Translations under genes and position numbers: made by a program | Shown here: piece by piece, positions 36,011-44,418 of the stretch | How positions within the stretch are numbered: position 1 is the first letter of the stretch | Layout of the letters: each line of letters starts with the position of its first letter | From: Streptomyces sp. SLBN-31 | GTDB lineage: Bacteria; Actinomycetota; Actinomycetes; Streptomycetales; Streptomycetaceae | Assembly (NCBI RefSeq): GCF_006715395.1 | Contig: NZ_VFNC01000003.1 | Location: 868,001 to 932,000 of the forward strand | Length of the DNA: 64,000 nucleotides | Direction of reading: 5' to 3' | Notes under the pieces: generated by a model | Database searches by the model: none | What the model was told of the DNA's origin: nothing | What the model saw: only the letters and a program-made list of their open reading frames with translations

Positions 36011-36041
36011 AAAAAACCCCCGGGTCTCTGACCTGGGGGTT
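36011..36041 (-). terminator. Terminator of tRNA-Gly
   Basis: Stem 36015-36025 pairs with 36031-36041 (one mismatch) and is followed on the minus strand by six U residues (A run at 36011-36016). It begins six bases after the tRNA CCA end. Confidence 0.85.
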
Positions 36042-36046
36042 TCGCA

Positions 36047-36120
36047 TGGAGCGGGTGACGAGAATCGAACTCGCGCTCTCAGCTTGGGAAGCTGATGTTC
36101 TACCATTAAACTACACCCGC
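36047..36120 (-). tRNA. tRNA-Gly (anticodon CCC)
   Basis: The minus strand reads GCGGGTG...CACCCGCTCCA with D-arm sequence TAGTTTAATGG, anticodon loop TTCCCAA (anticodon CCC) and T-loop GTTCGATTC. The acceptor stem pairs fully and the CCA end is encoded at 36047-36049. It is read from 36120 down. Confidence 0.95.
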
Positions 36121-36173
36121 GTAAGACGCCGACCGAGGTCGGTGTCGGAACGCAACATCACCTTACCTCATGG

Positions 36174-36204
36174 CAGACCCCCGGCGCTGAAGCCGCGGGG
36201 TCTG
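36174..36204. terminator. GC-rich hairpin
   Basis: CAGACCCC pairs with GGGGTCTG, extended by CGGC/GCCG around a GCTGAA loop with one bulged base. It lies between the tRNA and the zinc-ribbon gene; there is no U run on either side. It may insulate the two transcription units. Confidence 0.45.
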
Positions 36205-36391
36205 AGTGTGTTTCAGGGGAGGGACGGGGCTGCGGGCGGCCGGAGTTGGGGCGTACGGTGGAGGCGTGGGAGAGGGTCCGGGTGAGGCCGGAGTGCCGCC
36301 TGGAGAGTCGTTCCTTTAATCCCGTAATGTGGCATTTGTCGTCCGGTGAGCAGCCCGGCGAGGCTCTTTGGGGAAGGGACTCCAGAACTTG

Positions 36392-36550
36392 ATGGAGCGC
36401 ACCGTCGTCCGTTGTCCCGATGGGCACGTGTTCAGCACCGCTTCGTTCCCGATGCAGCAGGCCGAGCGACTCGGCCCTGGTCGGTTGCTCCGATGTCCAC
36501 GCTGTGCGCGGCTTCGCAGCGTCGTACCGGTCAGTCTCGAGAGGCGGTAG
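36392..36550 (+). CDS. Small zinc-ribbon-like protein
   Basis: 52 aa. Two cysteine clusters, RCPDGHVF and RCPRC, are spaced as in a compact zinc ribbon, with a hydrophobic core ([15 protein letters not shown]) between. Reads [13 protein letters not shown]; an in-frame start 8 codons upstream at 36368 is possible. Neither start has a strong ribosome site. It lies 79 bases before dcd on the same strand. Function unknown; nucleic-acid binding would be typical for such modules. Confidence 0.55.
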   Translation: MERTVVRCPDGHVFSTASFPMQQAERLGPGRLLRCPRCARLRSVVPVSLERR

Positions 36551-36629
36551 CGGCACAGTAGTCAGTAACCGCAGGCGCGCGGGTTGCCACGATTGTGGTC
36601 GGCTCGCGCGCCTTGCGTATCCTCGGGGC

Positions 36630-37205
36630 GTGCTTCTCTCAGACAAGGACATCCGGGCCGAGATCGACGCCGGGCGGGTACGGATCGATCCCTTCGAAGA
36701 ATCAATGGTGCAGCCGTCGAGCGTCGACGTCCGGCTGGACCGGTACTTCCGGGTGTTCGAGAACCACCGGTACCCGCACATCGACCCCTCCGTCGAGCAG
36801 CCCGACCTCACGCGGCTGGTGGAGCCGGAGGGCGACGAGCCGTTCATCCTGCACCCCGGGGAGTTCGTGCTCGCGTCGACGTACGAGGTCATCACGCTTC
36901 CCGACGACCTCGCCTCCCGCCTGGAGGGCAAGAGCTCCCTCGGCCGGCTCGGGCTCGTCACCCACTCCACCGCCGGGTTCATCGACCCCGGGTTCTCCGG
37001 TCACGTGACCCTGGAGCTCTCCAACCTCGCCACCCTGCCCATCAAGCTGTGGCCCGGCATGAAGATCGGGCAGCTGTGCCTGTTCCGGCTCTCCTCGCCG
37101 GCCGAGTTCCCGTACGGCAGCGAGCGGTACGGGTCCCGGTACCAGGGGCAGCGCGGGCCCACCGCCTCGCGCTCCTACCTGAACTTCCACAGGACGCAGG
37201 TGTGA
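36630..37205 (+). CDS. dcd: dCTP deaminase
   Basis: 191 aa, the exact length of actinobacterial Dcd. It starts [14 protein letters not shown] and has [10 protein letters not shown], the catalytic Glu region in [21 protein letters not shown], and the C-terminal lid [18 protein letters not shown]. It deaminates dCTP to dUTP for thymidylate synthesis. The start is GTG 36630. It is followed 4 bases later by a phosphoribosyltransferase gene, suggesting a small nucleotide-metabolism operon. Confidence 0.97.
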   Translation: MLLSDKDIRAEIDAGRVRIDPFEESMVQPSSVDVRLDRYFRVFENHRYPHIDPSVEQPDLTRLVEPEGDEPFILHPGEFVLASTYEVITLPDDLASRLEGKSSLGRLGLVTHSTAGFIDPGFSGHVTLELSNLATLPIKLWPGMKIGQLCLFRLSSPAEFPYGSERYGSRYQGQRGPTASRSYLNFHRTQV

Positions 37206-37209
37206 CGGG

Positions 37210-37720
37210 GTGAGCGGGGCGCGGGAGAACCTGACCTACGAGGCGTTCGGGACGGCCGTCCGGGAGCTGGCGCAGACCATCGCCGACGACGGCTACGAGC
37301 CGGACGTCGTCCTCAGCATCGCGCGCGGCGGGGTGTTCGTCGCCGGTGGGCTCGCCTACGCCCTGGACTGCAAGAACATCCACCTGGTGAACGTGGAGTT
37401 CTATACCGGGGTGGGGACCACCCTGGAAATGCCGGTCATGCTCGCCCCCCGTCCCCAACGTCATCGACTTCTCCGACAAGAAGGTCCTCATCACCGACGA
37501 CGTCGCCGACACCGGCAAGACGTTGAAGCTGGTGCGGGACTTCTGCCTCGACCACGTCGCCGAGGTGCGCTCCGCCGTCATCTACGAGAAGCCGCAGTCG
37601 CTGGTGAAGTGCGAGTACGTGTGGAAGCGCACCGATGAGTGGATCAACTTCCCGTGGAGCGTCCTGCCCGTGGTACGTAAGTCGGGCGTGCCGATCACTC
37701 CGTCGAGGGAAGCGCTCTGA
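37210..37720 (+). CDS. Phosphoribosyltransferase, frameshifted in a C run
   Basis: About 169 aa once corrected. The GTG at 37210 opens SGARENLTYEAFGTAVREL with VVLSIARGGVFVAGGLAY. The frame breaks in six C residues at 37445-37450, where one extra C separates MPVMLAP from PNVIDFSDKKVLITDDVADTGKTLKLV, the PRPP-binding motif. The rest (CEYVWKRTDEWINFPWSV) is typical for hypoxanthine/xanthine phosphoribosyltransferase-like proteins of actinobacteria. Total length is one base too many, so a homopolymer sequencing error is the simplest reading. The last codons overlap a 17-bp repeat. Confidence 0.85.
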
Positions 37721-37758
37721 CTTCGGTCATGAGGTCGCTCCGACTTCGGTCATGAGGT
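37719..37758 (+). repeat. 17-bp direct repeat at the phosphoribosyltransferase stop
   Basis: GACTTCGGTCATGAGGT occurs at 37719-37735 and again at 37742-37758. The first copy begins in the stop codon of the gene. Confidence 0.8.
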
Positions 37759-37796
37759 GGGGGAGGAACGGCGTGCTTCTCGGTCACGGGCAGCAC

Positions 37797-37829
37797 GAGA
37801 GCCCCTCGGTGAAGTGCCGGGGGGCTCTC
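37797..37829 (+). terminator. Terminator of dcd-phosphoribosyltransferase unit
   Basis: GAGAGCCCC at 37797-37805 pairs with GGGGCTCTC at 37821-37829. It is 77 bases after the phosphoribosyltransferase stop. Confidence 0.6.
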
Positions 37830-37862
37830 TCGCTGCTGCGGCGTCGGGTTCGTGGCCGCCGT

Positions 37863-38132
37863 CGGCTACCGCCGGGCGGGCCGGCGCGGCGCCGTACGGG
37901 TGGTCGGCTCGGGTTCCCCCGCCCCGGACGAGAAGGGCTCGTCCTCGAAGATCTCGTCCCCTCCGAAGTCCGGGGCCTGGAAGGGCTCCGTCGCCGGAGG
38001 CGGTGAGACGGCGGTGGAACGGCGTGGCTGCCCTTCCAGGGCGGAGAACAGCGAAGTCTGGTCGATGAGAGTTCTGCCTTTCGTTGCAGGCCCCTGACGG
38101 AGCCTGGTGTGCCACGTCCGGGCACAGCGGTT
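37863..38132 (-). other. Coding-like segment without a start, in frame after a TAG
   Basis: On the minus strand, directly after the TAG (38133-38135) of the 73-aa gene, the same frame stays open for about 90 codons to a TAG at 37863-37865. From about 38080 it has strong GC3 bias and an acidic, Phe/Pro-rich content (SLFSALEGQ, FGGDEIFEDEPF). No ATG, GTG or TTG opens it. It may be a remnant of a longer gene, or reached by readthrough. Confidence 0.4.
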
Positions 38133-38354
38133 CTACAACTTGGTCATCTTGGTGTACGGGCTCAGGATCCGCATCTGTGCCGTGCCGAAATCCACGAGGG
38201 CCGCGATGCCTTCCTCGATGCCGATCACCCGGCCGAGGCCGTACATGTCGTGAGTGACCTGATCGCCCGTCGCGAAGTGCTTCGGGGCCGGTGCGACCGG
38301 CGCCTTGAACGGGCTCGTGGGCAGATGGCGCTTCTGTGCCGCAGGCTTTGTCAT
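38133..38354 (-). CDS. Small Tudor/SH3-like protein (PcrA C-terminal domain-like)
   Basis: 73 aa. After a basic, Pro-rich start (TKPAAQKRHLPTSPFKAP), the sequence FATGDQVTHDMYGLGRVIGIEEGIAALVDFG...MRILSPYTKMTKL resembles the RNA polymerase-binding Tudor domain at the C-terminus of UvrD/PcrA helicases. A free-standing copy could bind RNA polymerase or nucleic acid. ATG at 38354. Its stop is followed in frame by a coding-like stretch. The comparison is by memory of the motif GDrVtHDxxGlGxVxgv. Confidence 0.65.
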   Translation of the reverse strand: MTKPAAQKRHLPTSPFKAPVAPAPKHFATGDQVTHDMYGLGRVIGIEEGIAALVDFGTAQMRILSPYTKMTKL

Positions 38355-38527
38355 GGCTCAGTATGCGCCCAGCCGGGTCCCGTTCGCTGTGGCCATCGGC
38401 ACAGATCCGGATGGAGGCGCCGGCGACCCGCCGCTGACCTGGTGTTTCGAGATGAGGGCAGAGACGCGGTCGGGTAAAAAATCCGGCCACGGGCCGCCCT
38501 CACCGACCCGCGGGCCGCCCTCACCGA

Positions 38528-39439
38528 CTAGAACGTGCCCAGCTTCACGATCGACAGCAGGGCGATCAGCTGGATCGCCGACGCGCCCAGGGCCTTCGGC
38601 CAGGGCAGGTCGTGGGAGCGGCTGACCATCATGGTCAGCAGCGCACCGGCCGCGACCCAGGTCGCCCAGCCGAGCATCTGCACGAACGTCGCGTCGCCGC
38701 CGAAGAACATGGCGAAGACCAGGCGAGGGGCGTCCGTGAGGGACGCGATCAGCATGGAGAGGCCGACCGTGGGCTGCCAGGCCCCGTCGCCGCCGAGCTG
38801 GCGGGCGAGGGTGTGGGTGACCACGCCCAGGACGAAGTACGACAGGACCATGGCGACGGCCGTCGTCAGGACGATCGGCACCGCGTTCGACAGGGTGGCG
38901 TTGATCGCGTCCGAACGGGCGCCGTCGAAGCCGAAGACGGCCAGCAGGCCGTAGAGGAAGGTGACGACGAGGGCGGGGCCCCACATCGCGTAGTCCCGCA
39001 TCTGCAGGAACGTCTGGGCGGGGGAGAGGACGATTCCCCGGAGCAGGTCCTTCCAGTGCAGGCGGGGACCGATCGGGCCGGACGGCGGCTGGGCCGAACC
39101 GGCACGGTAGGTCTCGCCCTGGCTGTACGGGTCCTCGCCGACGGAGAACGCCTGCGTGTGCCCCGGGTTGTTGGCCGCGTACGGGTCCGGGCCGCCCTGG
39201 GGCGCGTAGCCGCCGCCGTCGCCGAAGTACTCCGGCTCGCCGTAGCCGCCGGCGCCGCCCGACTGCGGATACTGGCCGCCGCCGTTGCCGTACTGCTGCC
39301 GACCCGGGTGGGGATGCGGCGCCGGCGGGTAGCCGTACGACGGTCCCTGCGGCGTCTGCTGTCCGTGCGGGGGGTTTTGCGGTCGCGTTTGCGGAGCGCC
39401 GTTGTTCCGGGCGCCGCGTCCGATCCTGAATCCAGCCAC
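38528..39439 (-). CDS. Yip1-domain-like integral membrane protein
   Basis: 303 aa. The N-terminal about 120 residues are Gly/Gln/Tyr/Pro-rich, low-complexity and probably disordered. The C-terminal half has five hydrophobic segments (WGPALVVTFLYGLLAVFGF, VPIVLTTAVAMVLSYFVLGV, and others) and the GPRLHWKDLLRGIVLSPAQTFLQM lead. Yip1-family proteins are membrane-bound, role unknown in bacteria. The GTG at 39439 (VAGFRIG) is uncertain; the open frame runs on to 39520 without a good ribosome site. Confidence 0.78.
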   Translation of the reverse strand: MAGFRIGRGARNNGAPQTRPQNPPHGQQTPQGPSYGYPPAPHPHPGRQQYGNGGGQYPQSGGAGGYGEPEYFGDGGGYAPQGGPDPYAANNPGHTQAFSVGEDPYSQGETYRAGSAQPPSGPIGPRLHWKDLLRGIVLSPAQTFLQMRDYAMWGPALVVTFLYGLLAVFGFDGARSDAINATLSNAVPIVLTTAVAMVLSYFVLGVVTHTLARQLGGDGAWQPTVGLSMLIASLTDAPRLVFAMFFGGDATFVQMLGWATWVAAGALLTMMVSRSHDLPWPKALGASAIQLIALLSIVKLGTF

Positions 39440-39597
39440 GTCTTCGAACGTACCTGGTCCCGGAGAGTGACGTGCCGGGCCCGGCCGTTCGGGCCCGGCT
39501 TTGCGGCCGACCTGTGACATCCCCTAAGGGGACGGGTCAGGGACCCCTAGGGAGCCGGGTGCCCCGGGAGCCCCCGGAGACCGTAAGTCCCCTTGTG

Positions 39598-41043
39598 TCA
39601 CTGGGCGATCTCCCAGCCGAGGTCGGCACTGCCCTTGAGGGAGAGGTCGCGGGCGGTGAACGACTTGGCGCCGGTGGTGGTGAGGCCGGAGGCGGTGCCC
39701 TTCAGGACGGTGATCGCCCCGTAGCCGTTCTCGTTGCCGGTGCCGATGACGAGGTCGGCCTTGCCGTTCTTGTCGAGGTCGGTCAGACGGACCGTCACGC
39801 CGAAGGCGTCGCCGGTCTCGCTGGTGCCGGGCACGCCCGTGGTGTTCTGGGTGTACGACTTGGCGTTCGAGGTCTTCAGACCGGTGGCCGAGCCGAACAG
39901 GATCGTCACCGAACCCGAGTCCTTGGCGGTGCCGTTGTCCTCGCCGAAGGCGCCCACGGCGACGTCGGCGTACGTGTCGCCGTTGACGTCGCCGACGGCG
40001 AGCGCCGAGCCGAAGAGGTCGTCGGCCTCGCCCGAGCCGGGGACGCCGGTCGTGTCCTGGTGGACGACCGTCGGCGTCTGCGCGGGGTCGGGGCCGTTCG
40101 GGCCGCCGTACCAGACGCTGATCTGGCCGCCCTTGTGGCCGCTCGTCTTGTCGGCGCGCGGGTCCTGGTGGTCGCCGAGCACCAGGTCGCCGTAGCCGTC
40201 GCCGTTGATGTCGCCGACCGCGCCCTGGTGGCCGTCGGCGGCGGGCAGCGCGGTGGTGGCGTAGTCGGAGTCGGGGTGGCTCTCCCAGCCCTCGGGGTCG
40301 TAGTCGATGTACTCGATGATCCCGGCCTCGTCGCTCTCCTGGGTGTACGGGTACGCCCGTTCGGCCGCCCGGTCGCCGTCGATGTTCCCGGCGATCACCT
40401 CATCGGTGGAGCCGACCTCGTCCACGGCGGACAGGATCGCGGGCTGGCCGGTGCGGGCGAAGGGGCCCCGGTACAGGCCGGTGCGGCTCTGGCCGGTGAT
40501 GGTCACGTCCGTCTTGCCGTCGCCGTTGAAGTCGCCGGTGGCGATGGAGCCGGAGTAGCCGCCCCACTCGCTCAGGCCGGACGGGGAGGGCAGTGATGCG
40601 CCGCCGGACAGGCCGGACTTGGAGCCCCAGATCACGGTCGCGCTGCCGACGCCGGCACGGTCCCCGATGCCCTCGTTCGGGGTGCCGACGATCAGGTCGG
40701 CGTAGCCGTCGGCGTCCAGGTCGCCGGTGGCGAGGCCGCCGCCGAAGCGGTCGAGCTCCTCGGCGGTGCCCGGGACGCCGGTGGAGTTCTGGGTGATCAC
40801 GGTCTTCCTGGTGGCCGAGACACCGGAGGACGAGCCGTAGAGCACGACGACCGCGCCGGCGCACGAGACCGTGCCGACGGTGGCGCAGGGGGCGCCGACG
40901 GCGGTGTCGCGGTAGCCGTCGCCGTTGAAGTCGGCGGCCAGACCGGTGGCGGCCGTCGCCGGGGCTGCGGTGAGGGTGAGCAGCCCGCCCGTCAGCGCGG
41001 CCGCGGTGGCCGACGCGAGGGCGAGTCGCAGGGTCTTGTGCAT
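39598..41043 (-). CDS. Secreted FG-GAP/integrin-alpha repeat protein
   Basis: 481 aa. A signal peptide ends at AAPATAATG. At least seven FG-GAP-type repeats with calcium-loop cores are visible (DFNGDGYRD, DLDADGYAD, DFNGDGKTD, DINGDGYGD, DVNGDTYAD, DLDKNGKAD), predicting a seven-bladed beta-propeller with Ca2+ sites on the cell surface. The ATG at 41043 follows AGGAGA. It is next to a second FG-GAP lipoprotein gene on the same strand, so the two are related neighbours. Confidence 0.9.
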   Translation of the reverse strand: MHKTLRLALASATAAALTGGLLTLTAAPATAATGLAADFNGDGYRDTAVGAPCATVGTVSCAGAVVVLYGSSSGVSATRKTVITQNSTGVPGTAEELDRFGGGLATGDLDADGYADLIVGTPNEGIGDRAGVGSATVIWGSKSGLSGGASLPSPSGLSEWGGYSGSIATGDFNGDGKTDVTITGQSRTGLYRGPFARTGQPAILSAVDEVGSTDEVIAGNIDGDRAAERAYPYTQESDEAGIIEYIDYDPEGWESHPDSDYATTALPAADGHQGAVGDINGDGYGDLVLGDHQDPRADKTSGHKGGQISVWYGGPNGPDPAQTPTVVHQDTTGVPGSGEADDLFGSALAVGDVNGDTYADVAVGAFGEDNGTAKDSGSVTILFGSATGLKTSNAKSYTQNTTGVPGTSETGDAFGVTVRLTDLDKNGKADLVIGTGNENGYGAITVLKGTASGLTTTGAKSFTARDLSLKGSADLGWEIAQ

Positions 41044-41216
41044 GCGGGGTCTCCTGCGGCATGCGGGGATGCCCGGGGGCATCGACAGTCGGTGGCGTGC
41101 CCGCCGTCCGGTGTGCGGGGCGGCAGGCGATCAGGAGACCTTCGCCGCCGGGTAAGGGTTGTACGTGAGTACGGTAAATATTCTCGGGCGGGACGGCGGC
41201 CGATCACCGGGCGGTG

Positions 41217-42506
41217 TCAGCGGTCGGCCAGGAACTCGGCCGTCGAGAAGCGGACCGCCGGCCGCTGGGCCACCAGCCCTTTCCCGGCCCCGGGAAGGAC
41301 CTCGACCGTGTCCTTCGTTTCGCCCCGGTACGTCCGTACCACCAGGTCGGCGCGGCCGTCGCCGTCGAAGTCCGCCGCCGTGAGGACCCTCGTCGTGCCG
41401 GGGACGGGCGCCTTCACGGTCACCGTGTCCGAAGCCGAGAGGCCGGACTCGCGGCCGTGGAACACCTTCAATCCGCGCCCGCCGGCGATGAGTTCGTCCA
41501 GGCCGTCACCGTCGAGGTCCGCCGTGGCCAGGCGGGGGCCGGAGACGGGGAGGGTGGCGCGGGCGGAGGCGGGGAGGTCGTAGCGCAGGGACGTTTCGGC
41601 GGTGGTGCCGACCGCCGCGTCCAGGGCTCTGCCCCGGCCGAAACGGCCGAGGGCGACGTCGAGGCCCTCGGGGAGGGCCGTGCCGGTGCGGGTGGGACCG
41701 TCCGGGCCGCCGAGGACGATCGTCGAGGCGCCGGAGTCCTCCGTCGTACGGACGACGAGGTCGTCGTATCCGTCGCGGTTCACGTCGGCCGCGGGGCCCG
41801 TCGGGGCCTCGCCGGTGGAGGAGAGGGGGGCGGCGGACGCGCGCGGGGTGCCGTTACGGCCGAACGGGCCTCGCAGGTAGGTGAGTCGGCCGCCCGACGC
41901 ATGCAGCACCAGGTCGTGCGCTCCGTCGCCGTCGAAGTCGCCGCACACCGGCTGGTCGGGCCAGTCGGTGCCGGCGCGGGCCCGGGCCGGGACGGTGAGG
42001 TGGACCGCGCGGGTCAGGCCCGCCGGGGAGCCGAAGAGGATCTGGAGCGGGACCGGCGGCCGGCCGCGGCCGTCATAGGGCGGGTCCGTCGAGACGACGA
42101 GGTCGGTGAAGCCGTCCCGGTCCAGGTCGCAGCTCGCCTCCGCGTCGAAGACGGCCGGGAGACGACCCCCGGTACGCGCCGCGTAGGCGGCGGGGGCGAG
42201 CAACTGCCGTGCGCCCGGGGCGAGTCCGCGCGCGCCGCCGTAGACGATGCCGATGCCGGCGTCGTCGGCGTGGCTGTGGGCCTTGACCAGGTCGTCGAGG
42301 ACGAGGTCGCGGTGGCCGTCGCCGTTGAAGTCGTCGGCGACCTTGCTGCCCGTGCCGTGCGGGACGGGCAGCTTGGCGGGGGCGTCCGCGACCCGTGCGG
42401 GGGTGTGCCCGGCGGCCGGGGTGTCCGTGCCGGGGCCGCAGGCGGCGAGCAGCAGGAGGCAGCCGCACAGCGCCGCCGTGACCGTCGGCCCGTCTCTTCG
42501 CACGCG
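41217..42506 (-). CDS. FG-GAP repeat lipoprotein
   Basis: 429 aa from the GTG at 42506, which gives a lipoprotein signal peptide (RVRRDG, hydrophobic core, LLLAAC lipobox, Cys about residue 24). The mature protein has FG-GAP repeats (DFNGDGHRD, DLDRDGFTD, DFDGDGAHD, DVNRDGYDD, DLDGDGLDE, DFDGDGRAD). Upstream in-frame ATG codons at 42551 and 42548 would add 15 or 14 residues and lack a ribosome site. Likely a surface binding protein with calcium sites. Confidence 0.83.
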   Translation of the reverse strand, partial: RVRRDGPTVTAALCGCLLLLAACGPGTDTPAAGHTPARVADAPAKLPVPHGTGSKVADDFNGDGHRDLVLDDLVKAHSHADDAGIGIVYGGARGLAPGARQLLAPAAYAARTGGRLPAVFDAEASCDLDRDGFTDLVVSTDPPYDGRGRPPVPLQILFGSPAGLTRAVHLTVPARARAGTDWPDQPVCGDFDGDGAHDLVLHASGGRLTYLRGPFGRNGTPRASAAPLSSTGEAPTGPAADVNRDGYDDLVVRTTEDSGASTIVLGGPDGPTRTGTALPEGLDVALGRFGRGRALDAAVGTTAETSLRYDLPASARATLPVSGPRLATADLDGDGLDELIAGGRGLKVFHGRESGLSASDTVTVKAPVPGTTRVLTAADFDGDGRADLVVRTYRGETKDTVEVLPGAGKGLVAQRPAVRFSTAEFLADR

Positions 42507-42604
42507 CACCGCCCACCCCGCCCGCCCACCCGACAACGCCGGCCTCATCATGCACGCGTCCGGGACACCGCGACAGCCCGCCCGCGCCCGGGCACAGTGG
42601 AGGG

Positions 42605-43033
42605 ATGAGCGCAGACGGAGGGAACCTTCTCGCTGGGGCACGGGTGGCGACCCGGCTGCCCGCCCGGGACCTCGACCGGGCACGCCGCTTCTACGCCGAG
42701 ATGCTGGGACTGGAGCCCGTGGACGAGCGGCCCGGCGGGCTGCTGTACCGGTGCGGGGGAGTGGAGTTCGTGCTCTTCCGCTCCACGGGGACCTCGCCGG
42801 GGACGTTCACGCAGATGGCGTTCGAGGGCGTCGAGGACCTGCCGGCCGTCGTGGCGGAGCTGCGTCGGCGCGGGGTGGTGTTCGAGGAGGTGGACGCGCC
42901 GGGGCTGCGGACCGTGGACGGGATCGCGGAGGTCGAGGGCAACTATCCGAGCAAGGGTGCCCGCGGGGAGCTTGGCGCGTGGTTCCGGGACAGCGAGGGG
43001 AACCTGCTGGCCGTCGGGCAGCCGGTGTTCTGA
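42605..43033 (+). CDS. VOC-fold protein (glyoxalase/bleomycin-resistance-like)
   Basis: 142 aa. The N-terminal RLPARDLDRARRFYAEMLGLEP and the C-terminal FRDSEGNLLAVGQ are typical of the VOC superfamily with metal residues at His/Glu positions partly conserved. The ATG at 42605 has GGAGG directly adjacent, which is close. It is divergent from the FG-GAP lipoprotein, and the next gene is the partial ABM copy. Substrate unknown. Confidence 0.82.
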   Translation: MSADGGNLLAGARVATRLPARDLDRARRFYAEMLGLEPVDERPGGLLYRCGGVEFVLFRSTGTSPGTFTQMAFEGVEDLPAVVAELRRRGVVFEEVDAPGLRTVDGIAEVEGNYPSKGARGELGAWFRDSEGNLLAVGQPVF

Positions 43034-43062
43034 GACCCGGTGGACGGGTGGAGGATGGGCCC

Positions 43063-43209
43063 ATGAGCGTAGTGAAGATCAACGTACTGACCGTGCCGGC
43101 CGAGCAGCGCGAGGTCCTGGAGAAGCGGTTCGCCTCGCGCGCCCACGCCGTGGACGGTTCCTACGGCTTCGAGTGGTTCGAGCTGCTGCGACCGCAACAG
43201 GTGCGCTGA
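43063..43209 (+). pseudogene. Truncated ABM-domain monooxygenase (first copy)
   Basis: 48 aa. It is nearly identical to the start of the complete gene at 43264 (SVVKINVLTVPAEQRE, HAV, GFEWFELLRP), then stops at 43207 after QQVR. The missing half includes the active-site region. GC3 is higher than in the second copy, so this looks like the resident version. Broken by a recombination or insertion event. Confidence 0.75.
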
Positions 43210-43263
43210 TGTACCACTAAGTCGCTCACGCGCTCCTGATCACCCTTGCGGCAGGATGGGGGC

Positions 43264-43593
43264 ATGAGCGTAGTGAAGATCAACGTACTGACTGTCCCCG
43301 CCGAGCAGCGGGAGACGCTTGAGAAGAGGTTCGCCCACCGGGCTCACGCCGTGGAGAGCTCCGACGGCTTCGAGTGGTTCGAACTTCTCCGCCCGGTCGA
43401 AGGCACCGACAACTACCTCGTCTACACGCGGTGGCGTGATGAGCAGTCTTTCCAGGCTTGGCTTGAGGGTCCTATGAAGGCGGCGCACCAGGGCAGCGGT
43501 GAGGATGGCGGCGAGAAGCCGATGCCAGCCGCCACGGGGTCGACTCTGTGGTCCTTCGAGGTCGTTCAGCAGGCTCGGTCCAAGAACGGATAG
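43264..43593 (+). CDS. ABM-domain (antibiotic biosynthesis monooxygenase-like) protein
   Basis: 109 aa with the ABM ferredoxin-like fold: SVVKINVLTVPAE, GFEWFELLRPVEGTDNYLVYTRW, and DEQSFQAWLEG. These small cofactor-free monooxygenases or heme-handling proteins act as dimers. The ATG at 43264 follows GGATGGGGGC. Compared with the truncated copy just upstream, many third positions are A or T, consistent with arrival from elsewhere with the low-GC genes to the right. Substrate unknown. Confidence 0.83.
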   Translation: MSVVKINVLTVPAEQRETLEKRFAHRAHAVESSDGFEWFELLRPVEGTDNYLVYTRWRDEQSFQAWLEGPMKAAHQGSGEDGGEKPMPAATGSTLWSFEVVQQARSKNG

Positions 43594-43944
43594 ACCAGAA
43601 ACCGTCGAACGCCACGCCCGTCTCTCGGTTCGGACTCTCCTGCGCCGGCAAGGAGCAGTCAACTCAGCGGCTTGGTTCAGTGCTGGGGCGCCATTGGCCG
43701 CTGTTCTTCTGATCGCCGCCCAAGTCATTAAGTCCCCAGGGTCCGAATTCTCCCCTCCGCTACGGTGAGGTGCTACCGCCTGTAACCAACGGGGAAGAAG
43801 TAACGAACGAGGCAGAGGCGTCTGATGTGCCAATGGCCTGACTGTCTGCCTGGTCCGTGCTCCTGAACGACCTGCGTCAAACCGGGAGCACGGACGGGGC
43901 GTCCCTCGGGGGATGGCCCCTTCGTGCAGCGAACGTTCGCTCCG
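43594..43944. other. Intergenic region in lower-GC patch
   Basis: 351 bases between the ABM gene and the lipoprotein stop. It contains the hairpin at 43853-43895 and fragments that may be the start of a lost gene (a short frame near 43786), but no gene I can support. Confidence 0.4.
43853..43895 (-). terminator. Terminator of lipoprotein unit
   Basis: GTCCGTGCTCC at 43853-43863 pairs with GGAGCACGGAC at 43885-43895, 50 bases beyond the lipoprotein stop at 43945 on the minus strand. Confidence 0.55.
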
Positions 43945-44418
43945 CTAATTGGGCGGATCTATGTGCTTGGTCCATCCCACAGCAAGTCCCCACGACCCGT
44001 CTGTCTTGTTCGCGACCGATACGACGACATTGTCGTGAATCTTCTTCAGGCCCACTTCATTGAATTGGCCCGGGTCGCTGTTTCCGCAGGTGACGGTGTA
44101 ACCCACGATGGATCCGACGTTCACATCGACGGTTCCGGATCCTGAGCAGATGATTCCGATTTCCAGGGTGCCCCGTTGAATTCTAGGAATCGCAGGGAAC
44201 TTGCGGGAACCGGTCTTGCCTACTGCCTTGATGAACGTCTTCTGCGCGTCTGTCAATTGAGGTGGCGCGTGGTCGTCTGCGGTCGCGGAAGGAGAGTCGG
44301 ACGAGCGTACGGGGACTGGCGTCTTGTCCACAGCCGTGTGGCTCTCGTTCGACGATGAGTTGACACAACCGGTCAAGGCCAGCAGAGCCAGCGGAATAAG
44401 AATCCCTATTCGTCCCAT
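43945..44418 (-). CDS. Small lipoprotein, unknown
   Basis: 157 aa. The signal ends at the lipobox ALTGC. The mature part is Ser/Thr-rich, then has two cysteines (GIICSGSGT and VTCGNSDPG), likely a disulfide, in a beta-rich domain. Codon use differs from the neighbours (ATA, ATT and CTT near the start). The ATG at 44418 lies within the last codons of the upstream gene, a 13-base overlap, so the two are co-transcribed. I do not recognise the family. Confidence 0.7.
   Translation of the reverse strand: MGRIGILIPLALLALTGCVNSSSNESHTAVDKTPVPVRSSDSPSATADDHAPPQLTDAQKTFIKAVGKTGSRKFPAIPRIQRGTLEIGIICSGSGTVDVNVGSIVGYTVTCGNSDPGQFNEVGLKKIHDNVVVSVANKTDGSWGLAVGWTKHIDPPN

Noticed and set aside
43063..43593. 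attL/attR of an integrative element
   Set aside because: Duplicate ABM starts differ in sequence at many third positions, and no integrase gene or second end was seen; gene-level recombination fits better.
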